This document shows positions 25,301-36,685 of a DNA stretch of 64,000 bases, in pieces. The translations under genes were made by a program, and so were the position numbers. Each line of letters starts with the position of its first letter. The first letter of the stretch is position 1. The stretch is from Reticulitermes speratus (lineage: Eukaryota; Arthropoda; Insecta; Blattodea; Rhinotermitidae): positions 42,360,644 to 42,424,643 of the forward strand of contig JAJKFL010000013.1 of the NCBI GenBank assembly GCA_021186555.1, in the 5' to 3' direction. Under the pieces are notes generated by a model that worked only from the letters and a program-made list of their open reading frames with translations, made no database searches and was not told the origin of the DNA.

Positions 25301-25816
25301 AGCTGTCGCAGGGTGTCACAGGGGATGCAAACTTTCTGTGTGATAAAGCTCTGTGCTTTCATCAGCATGGCAAGATGCTGTGTGTTTTGAATTGACTGAA
25401 AACATTCAGTGCAATTGCATGTGCTGCAGTATCCATCTGTGAGTGACCGCAACATTTTTCTTTCTTAATATCACTGTGTCAGTAATATGATTGCAACATA
25501 AAAGTCTAATGCAGTGAGTAATTGATGAAAAAATTACAAACAAATTATTCATTATAAAAGTTTACTGTTTACGTGTTATGTTTTGAGAATTATCATGAAT
25601 ATTTATGATCACTGGCATGCCAGCAGCGGTGAAAGGTGAGTCCTTCATTGACTACTGTGAAGGACACAGCCAATTTTGCACATAGTTCTGGTATGTTTTT
25701 TTGCACATTGTGCACAGTTCCATTGTGTAAGTAAGTGTCATAATGATTATTTGGCTGTTGGAGTTATGTCTTGCTGGCTGTTCAGGAAATATATATTATA
25801 TATATATGTATATATA

Positions 25817-25850
<34 letters not shown>

Positions 25851-28800
25851 CAGGAAGGTGGGAACAAATGCCAGATGTGTGTGAGGGTAAGGCCATTTTA
25901 TGTTGGAAAATGCATGCTGCATTTATGTGATCCTTGGGAAGTGCTGGGAATTCGGAAATATCTTTTCCTCAGAAATTTTTACCCCGTGTATATGGGGAAA
26001 GAGGTAATAGGGACCCCTCTGCATTCTATCAGCTTTATCCCACAGATAGTAAGTAAGCTGTAGTTACTGAGCATATTGGCTCAAGTAGTTGCACTTCTAA
26101 CTTGTGTTCGTGCAAGTTTCTTACTTGCGTAGTAAGCTGCTGTTACTGAGCAAGTTGGCTCAAGTGGTTGCACTTCTGAATTGTGTTCAGAAACTGCTGA
26201 GTTCAGTTCTCTGCTGGAGCAGATGTTCCTAGGATTTTTGTGGTTTCTTCAGTCCTTGCCGAAAATCGTTAGGATAGTACATTCAAAAATGTCGTGACAG
26301 TTTCCTTAAAAGTCCATTCAGTACGCCCTAAATGTATTAAATGAGAGCGAACTTGTGTCTTGTAGCCAGGTAATTTTACTGCCTTCTATCTTGATTATAG
26401 ATTTCAACTACAAGCTGAATGTATTGTGTTTTCAGCGCAATTAGAAAGTTAAAGAGATGTTTGAAATAGCCACAGTTGGCATAACTGTAATTTAGTTGCC
26501 TTCGTGTTTTTGTTCCTTTGGCCTGAGTTTGTACTTTATTATAGTTATGATTACCTGTGAACGTGATGTAATATTGCTGTTGGCAGTTTGTGAGTGAACG
26601 GGTTCACACATTCTAAATTGCAAGTCTTGTTCTGGCCACAGTCTGTGATTGCAGCGTAGACCCAATTTCTAATCTTTCTTTGTTGCATGTATCACTCTGT
26701 TCCTTCACTTACCAGATAGGAAACGTTAGTAACTCAGAAGTTAGTGATAATTGCTATTCATGATTTTAATGTAGATGGGCATACGTATCGGGCGGAACTG
26801 AATTTTCGTTTTTTAACATGAATTTTTGTGTACATTTCCTAGAATAAGAAGCTAGCAGAGAATGAAGTTGTAATTTTGTCATTTTCAAACACACTGTTTT
26901 ATCAACATTTACATGTATAATGATCAGGAGTAACTGTTGCTGCTAGAGCAACTTAATGCTGTTGTATTGTGTTCTAATTATTCTGCATTGGCTGGAGGTG
27001 CAGTAAACACGGGGCACATGTAATTGTATTACTGGTTGTAGAAACACTTCTTGTCAGATGTCGGTGCCTGTGCAAACATAATTCAGCAGTAATGAACAAA
27101 CAGAACTCAAAAAATGAAACTGAAAATGATGGATGTACAGCAGTTAACTTACTGTTTAGGTGCTGTCATAGTTATATTCTTCTCAACATGCATTTTCAAC
27201 TGTGATCACAGGCTGTTCCTTAAAGCTGCTCGTGTATGTTATCAGTAAATAGGAATAATGTCTTGTTATTTATCAGTCCTTTTTTTGATGATTGTTAAAC
27301 TGAAAATTGTTGATGCATTTTTTTATTTTAAGGGGTATATTTGTTTCATCTGATCTGTCATTTCCCTAAAAGGTTCTTGTTATATCTCAAACATTCTGGG
27401 TCAGAACTTAGTGCCCGAAAGGGGCATAGTGGGATTAAGATGAAGTAATGTAATTTTACTCGTCAAGGAATTGCCACATGAATTTTTAAGAGTTAATGAT
27501 GATCTAGTACAGCCGCACAGTTGGTGCTTTTGTCTGTACAATTTTCTCCATCACTTAATATCTTATTAAAAGTGCCGTGGAAGGCCTTCGCATGTATGTA
27601 ACATTACATCTACAGTGACACTGAATACAGGTGTTTGCCTCTGTACTAGAATGTATTGTGTTCTTCTGGAAATGCCTTGGTTCATCCAAGCAGATAATTG
27701 TCTGTTTTCAGAACTGAAATATTGTATCGTTTGGTACGTCTCGTTCATCTGTGTAACAAGGGTCTTTGTTGTTCTACTGCCTCATGTAAACACTGTAAAT
27801 AGTGTGGTTAGTGTAAACACATTTCTTCATGTACGTACACGTAAAAACTGCTAACGGTCTTTGAAATGGTAAAGTAGGGTGGAAATTTCATCACCCAGTC
27901 ATCTGAGTTGTGCAACTTCTTGAACAGAATTATCAGTATTATTAGCCGTATGTGTGCTCAGGTTTTATTGTAAATTGAACTGCATTAGGAATATGTGAGT
28001 GAAGGGATTGTCCGTAGTTACATTAAAACTGCTGATGGCACTTGATACAGTGATATCAAAACTTTTGTTGTATGTAAAATGACGTAATTTTGTTGTAACA
28101 ACAATCCAGAATGCCATTGTGTATGTATTCCTGTGTTATGTATACACCCACACACACTATTTGGTACATTCCCTGTGATGACCTGGTCTCCCCGTAATCT
28201 GACGTTAAGCCTGTCTTGACACGCATGACACTGCTAACAGCAGCTGACAAAAATTAGCTCTGTTGTTGCCATGCTGCCACCCACTGAAGTGATGGGGTTT
28301 GTTGCTTTTTGTGTCTCACCGTGCCTGCTGGAAACACAAAGCCCCTGCAGTAGAGCATGGCAGAATTTTGTGATGGATGTGTGGAAACACATTTCAGTGC
28401 TTGAAAAGTGAACTTTTCTAAACACTGCTGTTGTATTAGGTGTGAGGTCAGTTGGGATTCATTCCACCCACTGAGCAGTACAGTCCAGTCAGTTATTGCA
28501 GGGCAGTCCAGAAATTTTTTTCTTCATAGTGATTTGTTGCAAAAAAATGAACTCTTAGTAAAACTGCTGTTTAGGGAAGTTGGATCAGCTGCAGCATTGC
28601 AATCCCAAACTATTACTCCTCATAGGGGTTGCAGCAAATGGATTTACAAATACGTATGTGTGTAATATCATTGTATGTGATTAGCATGTTTTGCGGTAGG
28701 TTACAAATTATGAGTTTTCACCGTGGGGATTATGCAGAGTGTCGTCTTCTGGGTAAGTATATGCTGATGGTGTTGGAGGGCCAAAAAGGTTGTAAATTAC

Positions 28801-29585
28801 TTCCCTATAAAGTGTTACTCCACACGCTCTCATGTAAAGATGTTCGAAGTGAAGAGAGAAGGAATACAGGATAGCATTTTGCCATTCCTCAGCCAGTTGT
28901 TCAGATAGTCCAACCCCATTCTACACCCTCTACTCGCTTGGGCAATTCCTGGTGCATTCATTTGCCCACAGTTTGTGGTTTGTGTCTGCTATCCAACACT
29001 AATTCTTCCGTGTACATGTTCGTGCACATTAACTTGGAAATGTGTGTGGAAAAGTGTGCATGCCGGACATTGATGCAATAGGATAGTAGTAAACAGAACA
29101 GTGTTGTGCCTAAAATGACAAGTCAGGTATGACGTTTACCTCGTGTTTGAGAGTATTTTTCAACCCCTGCCTTTAACTCTTTGATTCTTCCATTCTCAGA
29201 AGTCATATTTGACGTTGGGCACTTTCTTGTCCTTGGGGTGCCATTTTGTTTGAATTTGGTGGCTTGCTTTGTTTTGATTATGTGCATGATTCACATCATT
29301 AACACTAGTTTTTCTTCTTGTTATGATTTTATATCCATTATATTTAAATTAGTTTTTGTAACTGCATGTTAGAAAAGTATGGCATATTGGTTGCTTGGCA
29401 GATAATTTTGGAATTAATAATTTGCAGACTTCTGGATTCATAATGTTTCAGACATAGCCTTTCCTGTGAAGTTCGGTTTTAACCAGCCTCACTAACTTGG
29501 CAGGCGGGAGCTAATTGTGCCTTTGTTCTGTGTTAGACCGGCCGTGCGTGGAACAGCGTCCCCTCGTCGCTATGCACCGTATTAG
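13217..29585 (+). CDS. lark: Lark / RBM4-type RNA-binding protein (eight coding exons)
   Basis: Joining 13217-13360, 16238-16474, 19187-19329, 20118-20162, 20244-20358, 21826-22127, 22576-22620 and 29537-29585 gives 1080 nt, 359 aa, close to Drosophila Lark. All junctions are GT-AG with matching phases. Domains: RRM1 (about 8-78, RNP2 IFIGNL, RNP1 NYGFVHME), RRM2 (about 89-160, KIFVGNL, NYGFVHIE), a CCHC zinc knuckle with C173, C176, H181, C186, and an Arg/Pro/Tyr-rich tail ending RRYAPY. Lark/RBM4 proteins bind mRNA and act in translation and splicing control; in flies Lark affects circadian output and oogenesis (family knowledge). The ATG is the first in the exon, 38 nt after an acceptor, so 5' UTR exons lie upstream. 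The introns hold many transposons and are CpG-depleted. Confidence 0.95.
13773..13834 (+). repeat. 31-bp unit, two tandem copies
   Basis: The unit TATAGTTGGTGAACAAAATT... occurs at 13773 and again at 13804 with no visible mismatch across the unit, in lark intron 1. Confidence 0.9.
14334..14547. repeat. Near-perfect hairpin, 100-bp arms
   Basis: Left arm 14334-14433 and right arm 14448-14547 are inverse copies with three mismatches; the loop is 14 bp. A 14-bp word (ATAAAGTTTCAGGA) sits on both outer sides (14315-14328 and 14573-14586) like a target duplication. Located in lark intron 1; if transcribed it would fold into a long duplex. No coding capacity. Confidence 0.93.
16238..16474 (+). CDS. 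lark: lark coding exon 2
   Basis: Second half of RRM1 (from [12 protein letters not shown]), linker, first half of RRM2. Ends after NYGFV in phase 0, exactly like exon 1. Acceptor CTTTCAG, donor GTGAGT. Confidence 0.95.
17013..17279 (-). pseudogene. Mariner-like transposase relic
   Basis: The open stretch contains '[20 protein letters not shown]' and '[12 protein letters not shown]', matching the mariner region just before and at the first catalytic Asp (normally ITGDESW). Flanking sequence (about 16750-17480) looks like more of the same element but is broken by stops. Lies in lark intron 2, about 800 bp from a better-preserved mariner. Confidence 0.65.
18087..18993 (-). mobile_element. Mariner element with internal deletion (907 bp)
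   Basis: The ends are inverse copies (CGAGGTGTGGTGGAAAAGTA on the left; CGAGGTGAGGTAGAAAAGTA on the minus strand at the right), about 29 bp long. TA lies on each side (18085-18086 and 18994-18995), the mariner target duplication. A complete mariner is about 1.3 kb, so roughly 0.4 kb is missing inside the gene. Sits in lark intron 2, transcribed opposite to lark. It keeps CpG in a CpG-poor intron, so it is probably young. Confidence 0.93.
18146..18826 (-). pseudogene. Mariner transposase, in-frame internal deletion (226 aa)
   Basis: Open frame from [16 protein letters not shown] to a stop near the left end. The N-terminal paired helix-turn-helix is present ([20 protein letters not shown] and [13 protein letters not shown]). 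The frame then jumps from HQIARTW straight to [10 protein letters not shown], so the first catalytic Asp and about 110 flanking residues are gone. The second Asp (HHDNAP) and third (SPCDFFLF) remain, 34 residues apart as in DD34D transposases. It could bind ends but not cut. The usual family length is about 340-345 aa. Confidence 0.9.
19187..19329 (+). CDS. lark: lark coding exon 3
   Basis: Second half of RRM2 ([17 protein letters not shown]), a linker, and the first Cys of the zinc knuckle. Acceptor CTTAACAG, donor GTATGG, phase 2. Confidence 0.95.
19600..19790 (+). mobile_element. Old tRNA-derived SINE, family B
   Basis: A decayed B box (CAGGTTAAATCCCA) is followed by GTGGGATTTGTGGTGGACA and a CATTCATTCAT-rich end. 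CpG sites expected in the head are mostly TG or CA. In lark intron 3. Confidence 0.5.
20118..20162 (+). CDS. lark: lark coding exon 4 (zinc knuckle, 45 nt)
   Basis: Short exon encoding [14 protein letters not shown], i.e. three of the four zinc ligands. Donor GTGAGT, only 81 bp before exon 5. Confidence 0.93.
20244..20358 (+). CDS. lark: lark coding exon 5
   Basis: Begins [13 protein letters not shown]; contains a run of seven prolines after EPY. Ends in phase 0 at GTAAGT. Confidence 0.93.
20686..20790 (+). repeat. Dispersed repeat, copy 1 of 2
   Basis: Matches 40342-40446 in the same orientation (shared GTGACATGAAGCAAG and TTTGTGCACCC). This intronic copy has less CpG than its partner. The rest of the 20359-21825 intron shows nothing recognisable. 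Confidence 0.6.
21826..22127 (+). CDS. lark: lark coding exon 6 (Pro/Arg-rich tail)
   Basis: [13 protein letters not shown] start, then repeated PPLPPRD and PPPPLGLRG blocks. Low-complexity tail typical of Lark orthologues. Ends in phase 2 (donor GTGACC). Confidence 0.93.
22576..22620 (+). CDS. lark: lark coding exon 7 (45 nt)
   Basis: Encodes [14 protein letters not shown], the conserved pre-terminal motif. Acceptor TTTCCAG, donor GTGAGT, followed by a 6.9-kb intron. Confidence 0.9.
23106..23226 (+). repeat. Dispersed repeat, copy 2 of 2
   Basis: Partner of 10905-11020. Flanking lark intron 7 sequence (22621-25021) shows no gene; an 11-base C run lies at 24100-24110. Confidence 0.75.
25022..26045 (+). 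repeat. About 1-kb dispersed repeat, CpG-decayed copy
   Basis: Colinear with 31728-32640 in the same orientation. Shared words include GTCTGCCAGCT, GCACATTGTGC and GGCTGTTC in the same order. CpG in the partner is often TG or CA here, e.g. TATGTGATCCTTGGG (25924) against TATGCGATCCCCGGG (32419). A TA/TG/AG microsatellite (25789-25850) interrupts it. The repeat has no coding capacity that I can see. Confidence 0.7.
25789..25850. repeat. Compound microsatellite (TA)n(TG)n(AG)n
   Basis: Three dinucleotide tracts back to back, inside the dispersed repeat copy; the partner copy at 32 kb lacks it. Confidence 0.95.
26052..26300 (+). mobile_element. Old tRNA-derived SINE with duplicated head
   Basis: Two 79-bp-spaced copies of a tRNA-like A-box region (AGTAAGCTG...TTGGCTCAAGTGG, at 26052 and 26131). 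A decayed B box (GAGTTCAGTTCTC) near 26200 follows only the second. CpG has been lost from the promoter boxes. Confidence 0.45.
26301..29536. other. lark: Remainder of lark intron 7, nothing recognised
   Basis: CpG-poor intronic sequence. Open frames are short and match no family. A strong acceptor tract for the terminal exon ends it. Confidence 0.5.
29537..29585 (+). CDS. lark: lark terminal coding exon
   Basis: After acceptor TGTGTTAG the codons give [16 protein letters not shown] and TAG. The phase fits exon 7 exactly, and the RRYAPY ending is the expected Lark C terminus. CpG density rises sharply at this exon. The 3' UTR end was not located. Confidence 0.92.
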
Positions 29586-31727
29586 ATGCATTCATCCGCC
29601 GCAGTTTTATGCCGATCGGTAGCATTGGCATCGGTCGGGTGAATTGTTCGCTCGTGCGGGAAGCCTCGGGCCGAATGAACGGGAAGACGGGACACGCATC
29701 CGGTGTAGCAGACTTCCTCTCTCTTGAATTCCTTCACAAGTCTCCTTTTGAGTTAATTGGACGTGGTACATGATCATGTTCCACATATCATTATCTTAAT
29801 TCATCACTAGTTAATCTTAATTGTAAGTTTCAGTTTAGCTGCAGCAAATGTAGTGTGCTGTATTTTTCACATGCATTTCCGTCAAACTTAGATTCCATTG
29901 TAAGTGTTACTATACTGATAATGATTCGAAAGTGATTGTTGGCTGCAGAGTAATAAGATGAAGATGTAACTATTGTTTTTTATGTCTTATCAACAGGCCA
30001 TGATTTCGGCATTATCGAGGCACTGGTTTTGGCTGTTTAAGTTTTTCGTAGCACAATAAGTCTTAAATTCTGTAACTTTTTCGTGTGTTATCAATATACA
30101 ATATATGTGTACTGTGTATTTATGGATTGGTTTTGCGGTAAACCTCGCACGTTTCCTCGTTCCCCATTATTCATATTTCACTGTCGCAGCTCGCGAAAAA
30201 AATTTCGCATCATCTCAACATCTCCATCCATTGATTCTTCAGCGTTTGAAGATGCGCCAAGTATCAGCCAAAGTAGGAACCTGTAAAGGCAGGGATTGGA
30301 ACACACCATGGGCCACTTGAGTGCACCCACGGCCTGTTTGCGGAGTGGTAGGTACAATACTGACTTGATACAGGCCCGAACACTCGTGCCCATCGCGAAC
30401 TTGGCCTTGTATACAGCCAGGAAAGGCTTCCCGTCGTATTTGCCGTCTCTTCGGTCGGAAATGTGTGCGGAACCTTTTATGATGGAACAGGTAATTGCAG
30501 GTCGTAGCCACCTTTGGTGCTTTAATGTAATAATAGATGCTTAGATGTAAGAGATGTTCAGTTTTACAGCAAAGTGACTCCTAGCCCTTGTACTACTTAG
30601 TTATGCCTAGGAAAAGGAAGATAGTGAAGCGCCTTGATTACGACCAGGTGTTCCTTTCATGTTACTTAATTAATTAAATCTTTCATGGATAAACAGAAGT
30701 GATTGTAAATAAGGTAGAATTAAGAAATTCGTTTTATGAAAGGGTAAGATTATAGTCCTGTGTGCTGTGACACTGGTTGTTAGGTAACCTGTACTAGTGT
30801 CGTAACCTTGAAGACCAGTCGTAGTTTGAGGTAGCCAAGGCTCTAAAATTTGGTACGGTTTAACTTTAACGTATGTCATGTGTTCTTGTTCTTGTTGTAA
30901 TATGTTCCTTGTTGTGTCATGAAGTCCCAGCTCTTCACATCTGCTGTTGGCTCATTCATGGAGCAAAGAGAAAATACAAGGGAGAGATGCAAAGACTGAT
31001 GTTGCAGTTATTAATATTGTGTAGATACTGTGCAGACTTCTGTTGTGAGATCTGTTTAATTTCATTATCTATGAAACATGGGTAGACTGGTGGGGGGATT
31101 GAGTTTGCTCGCTAAGTAACTTTCCTACGGCTGCACAATGGATAAGACCCGAAGTGATGTGGGTGCGGTGGAAGGGGATGTGATGAGTTTGTTCGGAACA
31201 TCTGTCACGGTAGACCTGGCGGGTGTTGGTGAGGAGTGGTATTGTACAGCATAGTTTCCTTGCCTGTATGCTGTCACTGCCTGGGACTACCATTGCAAGA
31301 CTGAACATTCAGATTTACTGATGCCGCGTTGGAAGGATTAGGGTGAGCAGTTAAGTGTAGTTTCCATATTTACAAGTGACGGAGATGCATTTACTTATGT
31401 GTCATCTAAATTATTCCGGACAGTTGCAAATCAGCGTGCCAATTTACGTGTGATTGTACATGTCACGAGTACGTACAGTTCGGGAAATTCGCGGAAAATA
31501 ACGCAAGCCAATACTAGTGTCAGGCCGCAGTTGTTTATCATATATAGTATTTAAGTATTCTTTATCGTACGATTGTGCCCTGTAAGAGCAAGTTTCGTAT
31601 GTTTGATCCAGGGAACCCTCTAGTACGAGCCCCGGAAGTTTAAAAGGCGGTAAGTGGGTAAGTTCAGGTTGTGGTCTCATGGGTTTTGACACTGAATGAG
31701 GCAGCATTTTGCTCGGAAACCATATAC
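29586..31727. other. lark 3' UTR and CpG-rich intergenic sequence
   Basis: CpG-dense directly after the lark stop (29586-29720). Overlapping open frames near 30100-30540 on both strands look random and lack recognisable domains. No clear AATAAA was found close to the stop. Confidence 0.4.
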
Positions 31728-32640
31728 AGGAGGGCCTCGTTTTCCGTGGCCAGTTCGAACAAGAAAACTGCCACTTCGAAGGGGGAATTTACGCCCATGA
31801 ATTACGTAAATGTGGGTTAACGAGTATCTTTAACTAATGTAAAATGTTTTCGCGAATAATGCTTCATTGCTGAAGTCTGCCAGCTAATTATATTGAAAGC
31901 CACTGTTACTGACTTCAGACCGAAATCTTTTGAAATGACCGAAAACTTTTCAGGTTGTCTTTCCCTCATTTGCAGCCTGAGTGGGTGCAACACCATATTG
32001 ATCTTTCTCAACATCAGTATGTCGGATAGTTACGTATGACTGCAACATAAACGTTCGATTCAGCGAGTTACTAATTTAGAAACTACTAACAATGCATTCG
32101 TTAATAACCTTATGTTTACAGGCAATTCTACGAGTGTGAATTTATCGGTAACTGCGTACATGCCAGTAGCAATGCAAACTTAGAAATAACTGTGTATCAT
32201 AGACTACTGCAGAAAACACGACTGACTTTGCATATGGTTTATTTATTTATTTATTTTATGCACATTGTGCGCAACTCAATGATGGTATATGATGTTAGAA
32301 TGGTTATTCGCCATTTTGGTCTTGTCGGCTGTTCAAAAATTACACGCAGGAGCTTGAATTATGAGTACGAGATTGGAAGGAGTGGATGCATGTGGAATTA
32401 AAACCGTCGTGCTCCGCGTATGCGATCCCCGGGAGTGTTTGGGTTCTGCGTATTTTCCCATAAACAGTTGGGGCCCATAAATTCTGAGAAACGGATTTAA
32501 ACAAGTGTTCCTTTGAAAAATTTTATGCCACGTGTGTGATCCTCGGAAATGCAGGGGATTTTTACATGCTTCCAAAAAAAGTTTGGAAGTGGGGAAAAGG
32601 AAATGGGGATCCCTTCGTTACAACCCAGAACTGAGTATGG
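31728..32640 (+). repeat. About 0.9-kb dispersed repeat, CpG-retaining copy
   Basis: Intergenic partner of 25022-26045. Keeps CG at sites such as CTCGTTTTCCGTGG (31736), where the intronic copy has CTCATTATCTGTGG (25034). Confidence 0.7.
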
Positions 32641-35374
32641 GCCTAGTTCCCATCATCAAGTGACCTGTGGGCAGCCGCTTTGTGGCTCGTGAGGTTTCCT
32701 AAAAGTTTGGCAGGCAGGAGTCTCGCATCAGAGGTTGTCCACTGGGTTTTGGGTGCAGGCAGTTGCTAAGTTTGCTGTCCAAAGGCTTGTGAAGCTTTTG
32801 GGTAGGTACCAACGTTTCCATCCTGAAATGGGCAGTAAAGTCGTATCCAACTACACTGCGTCATATTTCAGAAGTCACCGCCGTGAGCACCTCAAGTCTC
32901 AGTTGAGTTTTGTGTCGGTCGTTTGTGCAAATTATGCCGATCGACTTCACTCATTCATTCCCCACTGTTGTCAAATATCCGGTGGAACAGATGTAACAGC
33001 AGTGTCTTGGCGGTCAACTGTGTCCTGCCGCAACACCTCTGCAAGGCCAAGGTTGACATTTATAGACCATTACAACATTGACTTGTGACAATTTACATTA
33101 CAGTATATCTCTTGGCGTCCAATTTCATGTCTTGTTTATATTTTATTGGCCGTACTGTCTTGAGTGAAATAAAGTTTTATAGCCGAAACGTAAACGTTAG
33201 CATATGGATATTGCGGGTTATACCATTTGCTTGAAGAACACGAGGCTGGGAGGGTAATCATATGGGCACGCGTTGTAGAAAAGGAAACATTTCCTGACCG
33301 TGGAGGATTTTAGTTCATTTCGGTACATTTGCATGATGTTAACACGATTCTTGGTTTATTGTTTCTGGAACTTCATATTAGCGGGAAGTTACAACGAACA
33401 GGTGGATGGTCTTGACATTCGAGTTAGGCAGTGTGCGCGGTATTAATAGGATATTACGCCATGTGGTAACGTGTTTGTCATGTAACATACGTAAATATGT
33501 CATAAATATGACGGGTGTTTGGCAGATTAAAAGAAACATGCCGCTTGTCGTGCCTCGTCTGTGGGATCAATACAGTTCGCACTTGTACCAAGGAATCGAT
33601 ACGATACCGAGTTCAGGCGTGTAGCCTTTCAGTTTCGGTATGGAGTACACCGTCTATTAATTGCGACTTTGGAAACTGCCTCCCGTCATTTATTTCTAGC
33701 AGCGTTCAATATAACATCAACGAATTTGGCCACATATGAAGTGAGCATGTAATCAGAAGGTTCACGAGCATAGAATAATCGGCAGTCGGTATCTCCGTTG
33801 TATGCCAAAAATACGCGATTACGTTTCGAAGCCTTTTAAGAAAGGAATCAGTTTTCCGTGCCGAAGTTTGATTTTTTGTCACTGTTTACAGAGGAACAGG
33901 GCGTTTGTTTTCATCGCAGGACTGCTCGCCGTAGAGCGAATTTCCTCGATGCGTAGCGACCGAGTCGCGCCATCCGTTGTACAGTGGTCAGTCCCGCGTT
34001 GAAAGAAACTGTTGGGTCCATCTCAGTAGAAAGATGAAAGCAGTTGAAGGTTTCTGATTTGTTTTCATTTTTGGGGGCAAATTTGTAGACATCTGTTTCA
34101 TTTGGATTGTACATTAGATGAAGATGAGAAGCTAATACTGTTAGTAGCTCTTGCGGTTTTCACAAGAGCCGGAAGAGTTCAGTATACATTCAGACGTCAT
34201 ATTTAAGATCCATTTTTATATACTCATATTGACGCTTAGGTCGATCAAATTGTCTCCCACACTCCGATTCCGATTGTGTTCGTAAGGAGTACCCCTGATG
34301 AAGGTAGGTATTTAATTTACTCCAACCTTTTTATCATCGTGTAACACCCAGAGTGTGTGTTCGTTCTATGTTAATGTGACAAATAGTGTGTTACGTCCAT
34401 GCAAAACGGGTAAAATACTGCATATTGTGTGTGTATATATATATATATGTAATGTATATTTTGACAATTACCTTCTTTGGTGGAAGACGAATGGTTCCGA
34501 TTTGAGTAGTAGCAAGCATTGTCCGGTTTTATGATTGCTGCCAATTCGAAGGTTGCCGCCTTCTGGGATGTGAGGCCTTACCAGTGTGGCGGAAGTGTCG
34601 ACGTTTAGGAGGAGTTAAGGTCCTTTGAAACGTCGGAACATTTCTACCAGATTGCACGGTGTCGCATTAGAAGACGAGTTTCATACCGCTGTGAGAACCT
34701 CAAATGCTTATAATTTCGTCATGAATGCTGTAGTTTTGTTAGTCGTTCGCAGATATTTATGACTCTGTCTTGCATTGTGGTGACGAGACGTGCCCAGATA
34801 TACGGTGTCTATGTTTGTTTCTAGATCAGTCGTGCTTAATAGAAATCCAGTGAGGGCCTATAATCAATAGTTTTGCAGTGCCCTGGGTCGGGCCGCAACC
34901 TGTATCTGTTGGAATTTCAGTTGAACCCAAACTGCTAAGTTAGTACAAGAAAGGAAACTGGAGAATTTAATAGTGAGTACATATTTTGTTCGTGTGTTTT
35001 ATGTACACTGGAACTTTGTTGCTGAAAGAAAATAATGTATAATTTTATTATATTAAAGAAGTCGGCTTAAGCTAGTGAACACAGCATCAAATTTGGTTTT
35101 AGGTTATAATTACAGCATCAAATGTTAAGTACTGGTCGGAACTTTCCTGGTCTGTTGCTGATTCGTTTAAAACAGCAGATCGGAAATGTCCGGATGCTTA
35201 TGCCTGTTTGTGAGCGTGGAGTTGCGTTTGTATTTGATGTCTCACTTGAGCGTATTGAAATCCAACTCTCAAGAGGTATATAGATTCTGACAGTGACAGT
35301 TGTTTAAGCAAAAGACGGCAATGAAGTGCTGTGCGTGCTACAGTAGTGTAGATACAGCGACTAGCTACGGGCTG
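32641..35374. other. CpG-rich intergenic sequence, no gene recognised
   Basis: Several open frames of 60-117 codons (longest 32735-33088, +) occur, as expected in a GC-richer stretch. None shows a known domain or splice-supported continuation. A short TA tract lies at 34433-34448. Confidence 0.4.
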
Positions 35375-35605
35375 GACGGTCCGGCGGACGCTAGAGATTT
35401 TCTCTTCTCCAAAACCGTCTAGACCGGCTCGGGGGCCCGACCAGCCTCATAGTCAACGGGTACCGGGGATTTTTCGCAGGGGTAAAGAGGCCGGAGCTTG
35501 AAGCTGACCAAACCGTCTAGTGCCGAGGTTGATGAGCGGAGCTGTACGTTTGCCCCACCCACCCTATTTGCATTTATGGCGTGGACAGGGACAACTTTTT
35601 ACAAT
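35375..35605 (+). mobile_element. SINE family A copy
   Basis: Shares with the 4436 copy the 'GACCAGCCTC' region, GGTAAAGAGGCCGGAGC, GAAGCTGACC, TAGTGCCGAGGTTGA and the terminal GGACAGGGACAAC. Well preserved and CpG-rich. Confidence 0.7.
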
Positions 35606-36234
35606 AATGTGTTCGAGGCACAATAGTTAACACTACCTGATACTCCCGTTCTGCCGTTAACAGCTGACCACAGCATGTACAGCTGCTAGACTATGTATAT
35701 TTGAAACTGAAAATGCCTTGTTCCGCAAGTGGAACAGATTTTGCTGTTGGGAATTATCGTGTTAATTTCGAGGGTCCCGGGAAAGTAAAAGGAATTCTGT
35801 GTGTATCACCTCAGGAGCAACCTTCGTACTAGAGTCTAACAAAAGTTGCATGGTTTAAGTGACATTTGAGGTTCTCGCGGCGATGGCTATGAAAGGTATT
35901 CTCTTTAGGTGTGTGATGCCGTGTAGTCTTAAGTTGAGTGTCGTTACGGAGGGACCTGCTGCTTCTACCTGAGGTTGGAGGTACTGTTCTCTGAAACATA
36001 AGTAATTTTTGCCACGCTCACGGCATCACATCCCAGACAACAGCATTTTTATTGTGTTCTATGGCGTTCGTGTTTTCGCTCAAGTTATCAGACGATATGT
36101 TCCATTGGTATTTGATCTCGGTCCTTCCTAGCTGCTTGCACCAAGATGACCAGTGGCGATGAAGCCACGGTCGTGGGACAGCGAAGTACATAGTGCGCAA
36201 GTATTGTACTCTTGTAAACGTGGTACTGGCACAT

Positions 36235-36685
36235 GGGGTTTCATTAAAGTCAGGGAATTTCTTGACCTGCTGATCAGCTGTCAACCGCTAAAGGAAGGCC
36301 CTGCATCCTGGAATTACTCGAGTGTTGAGTAAAGTATGTAGTAAAACGAGATTTATCGAGTGTGGATGTGCATTTCATATGAAGGAAGTATTGTTTGTTT
36401 GCCATTGTGAAATATTCAAGTTTGAAATTGAGCTGTTCGCAATGTGGTGTATGGGCGCAGGCTTCGTAAGGGTGGGGGGTTTCTTGACAAGCTGAGCAGC
36501 CATAAACTTACCAAGAAAGACCCTGCATCTTGGAAATACTGGAGTTTGAAGAAACACGTAGTGAAGCGAGATGTATCTACTGTGGATGTGCAATTTTTTT
36601 TTATCAAGCAAATATTGTTTCAGTTTGCCATTGAGAAACATTCACGTTTGCAGTTGAGCTGCTTATAATGTGGTGTGTGGGATGC
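36235..36685. repeat. Tandem duplication of a dispersed repeat (unit about 222-226 bp)
   Basis: Two diverged copies follow each other: CTTGACCTGCTGATCAGC at 36261 and CTTGACAAGCTGAGCAGC at 36483; AATGTGGTGT at 36441 and 36667. A third, partial copy is near 38600-38700. On the minus strand the unit reads 'QQVKKFPDF', similar to a repeat ORF I have seen often in cockroach gene predictions (recollection). Confidence 0.65.

Noticed and set aside
32735..33088. 117-codon open frame as a host gene
   Set aside because: No domain, no splice-supported extension, and it lies in a GC-richer intergenic stretch where such frames arise by chance.
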